A stretch of 64,000 bases of DNA from an uncultured Collinsella sp. (lineage in GTDB: Bacteria > Actinomycetota > Coriobacteriia > Coriobacteriales > Coriobacteriaceae): contig UQKU01000001.1 of assembly GCA_900541675.1 (NCBI GenBank), positions 160,190-224,189 on the forward strand. The letters are read 5' to 3'. The notes under the pieces were generated by a model. That model saw only the letters and a program-made list of their open reading frames with translations. It did no database searches and was not told the DNA's origin. This document shows positions 57,002 to 64,000 of this stretch, one piece after another. How positions within the stretch are numbered: position 1 is the stretch's first letter; each line of letters begins with the position of its first letter. A program made the position numbers and the translations under genes.

Positions 57002-57997
57002 CTACTCCGCTTCTCCGTCTTGTACCAAATCGTCTAAACCAAACACGCGATCAACTTCGGCGCGCGTGGGAATCGACTGCTGCGCGCCCAAGCGCGACAC
57101 CGTCACCGCCGAGGCGCGTGCGCCCGCCGCCATGCACTCAAAGAGCGGCAGGCCCTCCAGACGAGCTGCAGCAAGCGCACCGATAAACGTATCGCCCGCG
57201 GCCGTCGTATCGACCACCGCACTCGACAGCGCCGGCATGCGCAGCGGCTCGCCGTCATCGCCAAGCGTAACCGACCCGGCGCCGCCCAACGTGATGACCG
57301 CAGCTCCGGCACCCTTGGCGAGCAGGGCATCGAGCGCCGCGACGCAGCTCGCATCATCCGTGGGCAAGATGCCCGTCAGCACCTGGCACTCAGTCTCGTT
57401 GGGGCAGACCAGGTCGACCGCAGGCCAGGCCTCCGCAGGCAACTCGCAGGCAGGTGCCGGATTAAAGACCGTATAGAACCCCAGCTCGTGAGCGCAAACA
57501 AGCGCCTCGGCCGTCGCCGCAAGGTCACATTCGCCCTGGGCGATAAAGACGCTTCCGGCAGCCGGGGCAATCTTGCTGGCATCGCCGTCGAGTTCATCGG
57601 CCACCAAACGCCTTAGCGTGCGGGCAACGTCCTCGCCCGCAAGCGCATGGTTGGCGCCCGGTGACAGCACGATGCGGTTGTCGCCCTCGCAGCGAATGAT
57701 GGTCGCCGTTCCCGTCTCTACGTCATCGCGGCGCGCTATAAAGCCACAGTCCACGCCGGCATCCCGAAGTCCCGCCACCAGCGCATCGCCAAACGCATCG
57801 CGCCCGACCGCGCCGATCATACACGTGCGCGCGCCCATGCGCGCGGCTGCCACGGCCTGGTTAGCGCCCTTACCACCGGCATTGGTGATAAAACCGTTAC
57901 CGCCAACGGTCTCGCCCGCACGCGGCATGCGCTCGCACGCCACCGAAAGGTCCATGTTCATGCTGCCGAACACCGCAACGATGCCGCAATCTGCCAT
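57002..57997 (-). CDS. rbsK: ribokinase
   Basis: 331 aa. PfkB family: N-terminal FGSMNMDLSVACERMP and GGNGFITNAGGKGANQAVAAARMG near 35-58; C-terminal VDTTAAGDTFIGALAAA near 258-275 with the catalytic Asp. Phosphorylates D-ribose. First gene of a two-gene operon with the nucleoside hydrolase. Confidence 0.92.
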   Translation of the reverse strand: MADCGIVAVFGSMNMDLSVACERMPRAGETVGGNGFITNAGGKGANQAVAAARMGARTCMIGAVGRDAFGDALVAGLRDAGVDCGFIARRDDVETGTATIIRCEGDNRIVLSPGANHALAGEDVARTLRRLVADELDGDASKIAPAAGSVFIAQGECDLAATAEALVCAHELGFYTVFNPAPACELPAEAWPAVDLVCPNETECQVLTGILPTDDASCVAALDALLAKGAGAAVITLGGAGSVTLGDDGEPLRMPALSSAVVDTTAAGDTFIGALAAARLEGLPLFECMAAGARASAVTVSRLGAQQSIPTRAEVDRVFGLDDLVQDGEAE

Positions 57998-58183
57998 GGA
58001 AACCTCCTCGTCCGCGGGCTCTGCACCCGCTGTCGGCCGTCAATCGTGCGCTTTCGCACCTCTATAACTTTAGTTCACTTTGATGTGGACGCGCGCTTGA
58101 GCTTGCGCCGGCAGCAAGCATTCACAGGAGCAGGCGGCTACAATGAAGGCGTGCTGATTATTCTCGTCATTGGATGAAGTTTT

Positions 58184-60400
58184 ATGGAACAATTCCCGCG
58201 ATCGAGTTCGCGCAGCTCACGCCACGCGAGCGATCAACAAGCGCCGCACGAACGTTCGCACGCTAACCGACAAGCCACCGAGCCGCGCCGTGCCACAGGC
58301 TCTCATCGCGCGCCCGCCAACAAGGGTACCCACACCAACAGCGCCGCAGAGGAACAGGCGCCCACGCGCCCCAAATCTCGCTATATCCCCGCCCTCGACG
58401 GCCTGCGCACGCTCGCCGTCGTCGCGGTGGTGCTCTATCACCTCAACCTCACATGGGCACAGGGCGGCCTGCTCGGCGTCACGATCTTCTTTGTGCTTTC
58501 GGGCTATCTGATCACGCGTTTGCTGCTCAATGAAGTCGCTAAGACCGGCCGCATCGACCTTAAGAACTTCTGGATTCGCCGCATCCGTCGCCTGGTCCCC
58601 GCCGTGATGACCGTCGTGGTGGTGACCTGCGCGCTGTGCACCATCTTTAACCACGTGATGCTCACCAAGATGCGCCCCGACATCCTGCCGTCGCTGTTGT
58701 TCTTCAACAACTGGTGGCAGATTGCCCAAAACGTCTCGTACTTCAATGCTCTGGGCGACCCCTCGCCGCTCACGCACTTTTGGTCGCTTGCCATCGAGGA
58801 ACAGTTCTACCTGATTTGGCCGCCACTGCTGTTTGCCATGGTATCCATGCATGTGAGCAAGCCCAACACGCGCCGCGTGGTTCTGGGCCTTGCCGCGGTA
58901 TCCGCCCTCGCCATGATGGTGCTTTACAACCCTGCCGCCGACCCCAGCCGCGTGTACTACGGCACCGACACCCGCGTGTTCTCGCTGCTGCTGGGTGCCT
59001 GGATGGCCTTTATCCCCGATTGCGACCTGGCGCCGGTGCGCCTCGCTCATCGTTTGGGGCTCAATCGCCTGGCTAGCGCCGCCAAGCACGGCAAGAACGC
59101 CGAGAACAAGCCTGGCAAGAAGGCCGACGAATCAGCCGATACCGCCCTGGCACAGCCGAGCGTCCTCGTGCGCTTTTGGTCCTCGCCCGCATCCATCGAT
59201 GTCTTGGGCGTCGTGGGTCTGGTTGGCCTTGCCGCCATGGTCGCGCTCACCAACGGCTACACCGCGTTCCAGTATCGCGGCGGCACGCTGTTATGCTCCA
59301 TCCTCACGCTCATGGTCATCGCGGCCTGCGTGCAGCCCCAGGGAATGGTTGCCCGCGCGCTGTCCGCCGAGCCGCTCGTGTGGGTTGGCAAGCGCTCGTA
59401 CAGCATCTACCTGTGGCACTATCCACTGCTGCTGCTCATGAACCCGGTCGCCAACATCAGCGATACGCCCTGGTGGCAGTACATCTTGCAGGTACTTGTG
59501 GTGGTCGCCGTAGCCGAGTGCTCCTATCGCTTTATCGAAACGCCGTTTAGGAAGGGCGCCTTTGGGCGCACCGTTTCCGAGCTCCGCGAAGGCACCACCA
59601 CGCCCGCAAGCTGGGTGCGCGCGCATATTCCCGTGTGCGCCGTTTGTGGCGTCGTGCTTGTCGTGGCGCTGGGTGGTCTGGTCTTTGTGCCCGACACATC
59701 CGCGCTGAGCGGCGAGGGCGCCGAAATCCTAAACAAGGAAGCCAAAAATGCAAAACCCCAGGACCAGCAGGCGGCCGATGACACCGACAAGGACAACGAC
59801 GGCTTCCCCGACGGATCCTACGACCTGCTGATGATCGGCGACTCCGTGTCGCTGCGCGCCGTCGATTCCTTTGACGGCGTGTTCCCCCACAGTCACATCG
59901 ATGCCGAAAAGGGCCGCCAGTTTGATGCGGGCCGCGCGACATTTGAGGGATATATCCAGCAGAATCTCGCCGGCAAGATCGTGGTCTTTGCGCTGGGCAC
60001 CAACGGCCTGGTGACCGACGCCCAGATTGACGCCATCATGGCCGATGCCGGCGATCAGCGCATCGTCGTATTTGTAAACACGCGCAGCCCGCAGCCATGG
60101 GTCGGCGCCACCAATCAGGCCATTGCCAACGCCGCCTCGCGCTATAAAAACGTTCGCGCTATCGACTGGTACGGATATAGCGCCAACCGCAACGATCTGT
60201 TCGACGGCGACGGCACGCACCTTTCAAACGCGGGCGTGGCCGAGTACCTTAAGCTCATCCACGATGCCGTCAAGAAGGACCTGCCCGTGCATCCCGAGGA
60301 CCACGTTAACGATCCGCAGCCGGCGGCCGTCAAGTCCGCCGCCGACGCACTCGTCAACGCGCTCGCCTACAAACCGCACAAGCTAGGCACCGACAAGTAA
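58184..60400 (+). CDS. acyltransferase-3 (OatA-like) with C-terminal SGNH domain
   Basis: 738 aa. N-terminal cytoplasmic, Ser/His/Arg-rich disordered region of about 65 residues; acyltransferase-3 membrane domain at about 68-480 beginning YIPALDGLRTLAVVAVVLYHL (His in YHL) with about ten helices; a charged loop at about 300-330; SGNH hydrolase-like extracytoplasmic domain at about 540-715 (LLMIGDSVSLRAV; DGDGTHLSNAGVAEY). This arrangement is that of OatA-type O-acetyltransferases acting on peptidoglycan or surface glycans. Confidence 0.88.
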   Translation: MEQFPRSSSRSSRHASDQQAPHERSHANRQATEPRRATGSHRAPANKGTHTNSAAEEQAPTRPKSRYIPALDGLRTLAVVAVVLYHLNLTWAQGGLLGVTIFFVLSGYLITRLLLNEVAKTGRIDLKNFWIRRIRRLVPAVMTVVVVTCALCTIFNHVMLTKMRPDILPSLLFFNNWWQIAQNVSYFNALGDPSPLTHFWSLAIEEQFYLIWPPLLFAMVSMHVSKPNTRRVVLGLAAVSALAMMVLYNPAADPSRVYYGTDTRVFSLLLGAWMAFIPDCDLAPVRLAHRLGLNRLASAAKHGKNAENKPGKKADESADTALAQPSVLVRFWSSPASIDVLGVVGLVGLAAMVALTNGYTAFQYRGGTLLCSILTLMVIAACVQPQGMVARALSAEPLVWVGKRSYSIYLWHYPLLLLMNPVANISDTPWWQYILQVLVVVAVAECSYRFIETPFRKGAFGRTVSELREGTTTPASWVRAHIPVCAVCGVVLVVALGGLVFVPDTSALSGEGAEILNKEAKNAKPQDQQAADDTDKDNDGFPDGSYDLLMIGDSVSLRAVDSFDGVFPHSHIDAEKGRQFDAGRATFEGYIQQNLAGKIVVFALGTNGLVTDAQIDAIMADAGDQRIVVFVNTRSPQPWVGATNQAIANAASRYKNVRAIDWYGYSANRNDLFDGDGTHLSNAGVAEYLKLIHDAVKKDLPVHPEDHVNDPQPAAVKSAADALVNALAYKPHKLGTDK

Positions 60401-60483
60401 CGCGCAGCCAAATCTGCTTCCACCCGCAGCAAACAACCCAAAATCGCTCTTTTCGAGCCGACTCCGAGAGGCCGTGGGCAAAA

Positions 60484-60516
60484 AACAGGCCGCAGCCCAT
60501 GGCGGCGGCCTGTTTA
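60484..60516. terminator. bidirectional terminator between convergent genes
   Basis: AAACAGGCCGC and GCGGCCTGTTT arms, preceded by AAA and followed by TTTAG. It serves the acyltransferase gene on one side and the NRAMP-like gene on the other. Confidence 0.75.
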
Positions 60517-60532
60517 GAGTCTAATAGAGGCA

Positions 60533-61795
60533 CTACGCGCTGTAGCCCATCGCCTGCAGCACAAACATGACGACCGTCAGCACTGTAATCACACCGATAG
60601 TTGCCCACGTGAGCACATTCCACACGCGGCCGTTGCGGTTGGCGCCCATAATGTGTCGATCGGCGGCAATAAGCACCTGGAACACCAGGACCACAGGCAA
60701 AAGCACGCCGTTGATGACCTGCGAGGTCATCATAATCTGGAACAGGTCGACGCCGGGCATGAGCACCAGCACGGCAGAGATGCCAATGATAGCCGTAATA
60801 ATGCCGCGATAGACCGGGGCCTCGTCCCAGCTGCGATCGGCACCGCGCTCCCAGCCAAATGCCTCGCAGATAGCGCTGGACGTAACGCCCGGAAGCACGC
60901 AGGCGGCCAAGAAGCTCGCCGCGACCAGGCCCGAGGCAAACAGCACCGTGGACCACTGGCCCGCGATGGGCTCCAACGCGCGGGCGGCGTCGGCAGCATC
61001 GCTGATCTGAATGCCCGCAGGGAACAACACCGTACCGGTCGTTATGATAATAAAGCCGGCAATGACATCGGCGGCGATCGAGCCGCTCACGGTATCGATG
61101 CGCTGCAGCACGATATCGTCCTCGCCCGCATTCTTATCGACCACGTTGTTCTGCGCCAAGAAAATCATCCACGGTGCGATGGTGGTACCAATCGTTGCGA
61201 CCACAAGCGACACGTAGCTGGGGTCATTTTGGATGTTGGGCACAACCAGGTCGACCGCTACCTCGCCCCAGCTGGGACCAGCCATAAATGCAGCAACGAT
61301 GTAGGTCACAAACACGCAGCTCACCAGCAGCAGAATCTTCTCGATGCGCTGGAAGCTGCCCGACATGGTAAGCATCCAAACCAGCAGCGCCACGAGCGGC
61401 ACCGAGATGCTCGCCGGCACGCCAAAGAGGGCAAGGCCGCTCGCGATACCCGCAAACTCCGAGATGGTAACGGCCGTGTTGGCGATCAGCAGCGCCGCCA
61501 TGGCCAGCACGCTCCTGCGCACGCCAAAGCGCTCGCGGATGAGCGAGGCCAAGCCCTTGCCTGTGACGCAGCCACAACGCGCCGCAGTCTCCTGCGTCAC
61601 GATAAGTAGCACGGTCATGACGGGAAGCATCCACAGCATCTTGTAGCCATAGCTGGCACCGGCGCTGGAATACGTGGCGATGCCGCCGGCGTCATTACCC
61701 GAAAGCGCCGCCAGAAGGCCAGGGCCCATGGCGCCAAAGATGGCCGCAATGGTCAGCTTTTGCTTGGTGCTCGCCTTTTGCTTCGTGTTTTGCAC
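60533..61795 (-). CDS. NRAMP-family transporter with non-canonical metal site (NRMT-like, probably Mg2+)
   Basis: 420 aa from the GTG at 61795 (AGGTGG upstream, 8 bases after the stop of the MgtE-like gene). Eleven or so membrane helices. In helix 1 the NRAMP DPGN motif is replaced by DAGG (residues 35-38, LSGNDAGGIATY); in helix 6 the MPH motif is replaced by APW (207-209, TTIAPWMIFLAQ), so the soft-metal-selecting Met is lost. These changes match the NRAMP-related Mg transporters described from Eggerthella lenta (family knowledge, from memory). Co-transcribed with the MgtE-like gene. Confidence 0.78.
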   Translation of the reverse strand: MQNTKQKASTKQKLTIAAIFGAMGPGLLAALSGNDAGGIATYSSAGASYGYKMLWMLPVMTVLLIVTQETAARCGCVTGKGLASLIRERFGVRRSVLAMAALLIANTAVTISEFAGIASGLALFGVPASISVPLVALLVWMLTMSGSFQRIEKILLLVSCVFVTYIVAAFMAGPSWGEVAVDLVVPNIQNDPSYVSLVVATIGTTIAPWMIFLAQNNVVDKNAGEDDIVLQRIDTVSGSIAADVIAGFIIITTGTVLFPAGIQISDAADAARALEPIAGQWSTVLFASGLVAASFLAACVLPGVTSSAICEAFGWERGADRSWDEAPVYRGIITAIIGISAVLVLMPGVDLFQIMMTSQVINGVLLPVVLVFQVLIAADRHIMGANRNGRVWNVLTWATIGVITVLTVVMFVLQAMGYSA

Positions 61796-61803
61796 GCGAC
61801 CAC

Positions 61804-63648
61804 CTAACCCATGACCGACATGGCAAGCAGCACCGCGGCGATGCAGTACGCCACACACGAGATCATGACGGCGATGACGTTCATGGCGGTACCCGACGTA
61901 TTGAGGTCGTGCTCGTCACGCCAGAACAGCACCATCAGGTAAATCACGGCGCTCATGTTGCCAATCAGGCAGACGATGGCCGCGATGTTAAAGCAGCCGG
62001 TAAAGAGCTGTTCCTCAAACATGGGTGCGTCTGGGAATGCGGCCGTGCGCACCAGCTGGGCGCACAGGTAGGTCACGAGCGACAGGATCAGGCCCATGCC
62101 CGTGCTCTGGAAGAAGAACCCCAGATACGGCTTGGGCTCATCGTCACGGCCGTCGTATTCCAGGAAGTAGTTCTTGACGAACGACACCATACGCGAGGCC
62201 GCCAGCAGCACGAGCGGCATGGCGCACATGGGGAACACCACCAGATGCGCGGAGCCCAGTGCCGTCCCCAGCACCGTTGCCATGATGCACGAGGCAATAC
62301 CCCACACGACAACCCAGTACTGGCGATGCACAAACCAGCTGAGCACATTCGTCGAATCGTCGGACGCGCTATCGCCCGAGCCGACGCCCGCGATCTGCAG
62401 GTCCTCCTGGTGCTCTTCGGCGATAACGTCCATGGCGTCGTCAAAGGTCACGATACCCAAGATGTGACGGTTCTCGTCGCAAACGGGGATGGCGACCAGG
62501 TCGTACTTGGTCATCTCGTCCGTTACGTCTTCCTGGTCATCGTCGGGCGACACATACACCAGGTCGCGATAGGCCAGCTGGCCCAGCGTGGCATCGCGGT
62601 CGGCCACGATGAGCGTGCGCAGCGAAAGGACGCCGGTGAGCATGCCGCTCGGGTCCTCGGTATAGACATAGTAGACGCTCTCGAAGTCCTCATCGAGCTT
62701 GCGGATCGCCTCGATAGCGTCACCGACCGTCGCCGTGGCGGGCAGGGAGACAAACTCCGAGGTCATGATGCGACCGGCAGTGTTGTCCTCATAGCCCAGC
62801 AGGTTACGAATCGCCTTCTCCTCCTGAACGCCCATCAGGCGCAACAGCTTCTCGGCCTTCTCGTAATCGAGCTCATCGATCAGGTCGGCGGCGTCGTCCG
62901 GGTCCATCATGGCCAGCATCGACGATGCGTCCGTATCGGACAGGCCCTCGAGCATCTCGGTCATAAGCTCGTCGTCGTCGAACTCCGAGATGGCCTCGGC
63001 GGCCTGGGCGGTGTCGAGCTGCGCGAACACCTGCGCACGCAGGCGCGGGTCGAGCTGCTCGATAATGTCGGCGATGTCAGCAGGGTGCAGCTCGCCAAGC
63101 GTCTTGTGCGACACCGAAAGCTGGATGTTTTTAGTCGAACGGTCGAGCAGGTCCATGTAGGACCAGGCGATGATGTCCTCACCGAGCGGTTTGCCCAGGT
63201 GCTTCATAAAGCTCTCGACGACATGTTCGAGTGCGGGGCTGATCGCGCGCAGCAGACCGCGGGCGCCAACTTCGGCACCCAGCAGACGCAGCTGATTTTC
63301 GCCCGACATGGAAAACTTAATGTCGTTGACGCGCACGACCTTCATGCCCTGCGTGTCGACAATCTGCTTGTTGAGCACGTCGCGGGCGAGCAAGAGTTCG
63401 GTCGGCTGCAGGTACGAAAAACGGATTTCGGTGGCCGGCGACTTAAGGTGTACGCCCGTCTCGTCGATACGGTCGACCCATTTACGCCAGCTGATCATAA
63501 ACGGCGTCTTGCCGGGCCCGCGGAACGCGAGCGACGTCACGTGCGGAAAAACTTCGCCGGTAGCAATGCCAAAATCGTTCACAACGCCGAGCTTTTCGCC
63601 ATCGACGTCCAAGACCGGCAGTTTGAGCATCTCACTCAGATAATTCAC
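61804..63648 (-). CDS. MgtE-like protein: PRC-barrel, MgtE N domain and CBS pair with an atypical membrane domain
   Basis: 614 aa from the GTG at 63648 (GGGGAG upstream). N-terminal PRC-barrel-like region (LKLPVLDVDGEKLGVVNDF, about 8-85); MgtE N domain at about 165-285 with the acidic MDPDDAADLIDELDYEKAEKLLRLM; CBS pair at about 300-430 (AGRIMTSEFVSLP; YDLVAIPVCDENRHILGIVTFDDAMDVI). The C-terminal membrane domain (about 455-614, five helices) shows neither the GGNxGxQ nor the DPA/SGP motifs of the MgtE pore. It may sense Mg2+ and act with the adjacent NRAMP-like protein. Confidence 0.7.
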   Translation of the reverse strand: MNYLSEMLKLPVLDVDGEKLGVVNDFGIATGEVFPHVTSLAFRGPGKTPFMISWRKWVDRIDETGVHLKSPATEIRFSYLQPTELLLARDVLNKQIVDTQGMKVVRVNDIKFSMSGENQLRLLGAEVGARGLLRAISPALEHVVESFMKHLGKPLGEDIIAWSYMDLLDRSTKNIQLSVSHKTLGELHPADIADIIEQLDPRLRAQVFAQLDTAQAAEAISEFDDDELMTEMLEGLSDTDASSMLAMMDPDDAADLIDELDYEKAEKLLRLMGVQEEKAIRNLLGYEDNTAGRIMTSEFVSLPATATVGDAIEAIRKLDEDFESVYYVYTEDPSGMLTGVLSLRTLIVADRDATLGQLAYRDLVYVSPDDDQEDVTDEMTKYDLVAIPVCDENRHILGIVTFDDAMDVIAEEHQEDLQIAGVGSGDSASDDSTNVLSWFVHRQYWVVVWGIASCIMATVLGTALGSAHLVVFPMCAMPLVLLAASRMVSFVKNYFLEYDGRDDEPKPYLGFFFQSTGMGLILSLVTYLCAQLVRTAAFPDAPMFEEQLFTGCFNIAAIVCLIGNMSAVIYLMVLFWRDEHDLNTSGTAMNVIAVMISCVAYCIAAVLLAMSVMG

Positions 63649-64000
63649 TGGTGCTCCCCATCATTATCCCTTCGGACTGCGGCCATGCCGGCACGCCGTC
63701 CGTGGACTTTTAGATATGTATACGCATGCGCGGGCGGCACGCCGCTCGGCGCTCACACCCCGTACATGCGCAAGAAGCACCTGCATGGGGTCATCGACTG
63801 TATGGTCGAGGTTTGGATTTCACCTGCAGCCTTTCTCTTGACCCTTGTTATCCGCAGTAACTATAGCATCAGCATCGCGCCGTGGCGCCAAATTTATGCT
63901 CCAAACATCGCAGGCATACCAAACCTTGATTCTCATCTTCATTGCAACAGACTCAGGACTCAGCGCAACGCGTTGCGCTGAGTCCTGAGGCGCGAATCCG
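63649..64000. other. upstream region of the MgtE-like gene, no further gene seen
   Basis: On the minus strand TGCTATAGT near 63866 could be a -10 box, leaving a leader of about 200 nt with a possible ACCCC/GGGGT hairpin at about 63755-63800. I could not fit it to the M-box consensus. The palindrome at 63952-63989 closes the region. Confidence 0.35.
63952..63989. repeat. 38-bp perfect palindrome without loop
   Basis: 63952-63970 and 63971-63989 are exact reverse complements (centre CAACG-CGTTG, ends CTCAGGACTC). It may be a terminator of a gene beyond the window, a protein-binding site or a repeat. Confidence 0.6.

Noticed and set aside
63660..63870. Possible Mg2+ (M-box) riboswitch upstream of the MgtE-like gene
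   Set aside because: A leader with hairpins exists, but I could not match the conserved M-box core; a covariance-model search would decide.
61909..63981. 690-codon plus-strand frame opposite the MgtE-like gene
   Set aside because: Shadow; the minus strand shows CBS and MgtE N domains.

Overview
The window is high-GC DNA from an actinobacterium-like gut anaerobe, most likely class Coriobacteriia and close to Collinsella (inference). The reasons are the actinobacterial dnaK-grpE-dnaJ-hspR order, many ferredoxin-type enzymes, [NiFe]-hydrogenase maturation genes, NiaR-controlled NAD synthesis, LuxS, and several families of short palindromic intergenic repeats. I see no rRNA, tRNA or CRISPR.

Layout. 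0.2-8.7 kb: hypA, a large Fe-S/FAD oxidoreductase divergent from a TetR regulator with paired palindromic operators, a DUF5692-like membrane protein, an acidic single-pass membrane protein and a DUF4143 ATPase with a long inverted repeat over its promoter. 8.9-21 kb: the heat-shock block (clpB; dnaK-grpE-dnaJ-hspR), in which clpB and dnaK share a 27-bp operator, interrupted by two small membrane-anchored genes bracketed by repeats and by an aconitase-family hydratase. 21.5-25.8 kb: a ferredoxin and the nadA-nadB-nadC-niaR operon behind a promoter-overlapping operator. 25.9-29.9 kb: a mobile patch with a 209-bp MITE-like palindrome, a decayed IS3-type remnant, an intact IS3-family element whose end supplies the stop codon of a neighbouring gene, and a truncated sensor kinase. 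29.9-37.1 kb: thioredoxin, nikR and hypF-hypC-hypD-hypE (no hypB seen). 37.2-43.9 kb: phosphatase, lipoprotein, PTS EIIA, RpiR regulator, a Fic gene flanked by direct repeats, pyrE and a 5'-truncated ROK kinase. 44.1-48.4 kb: a zinc-ribbon/SPFH operon and a lipoprotein. 48.6-52.6 kb: a response regulator with two overlapping membrane sensor genes. 52.9-60.4 kb: 6-phospho-beta-glucosidase, DUF4867 protein, luxS, nucleoside hydrolase-ribokinase and an acyltransferase-SGNH protein. 60.5-63.6 kb: an NRAMP-like transporter translationally close to an MgtE-like protein that lacks the recognisable MgtE pore.

The most unusual signals are: (1) a ~146-nt element present twice, gap-free over most of its length, whose substitutions are compensatory in three helices, each copy lying within a few bases of the stop codon of a minus-strand gene; (2) a third, unrelated structured element at the stop codon of the beta-glucosidase gene; (3) the NRAMP-like/MgtE-like pair, proposed as a two-gene magnesium system; (4) the shared clpB/dnaK operator. 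Everything is read by eye from sequence; no searches or folding programs were run.
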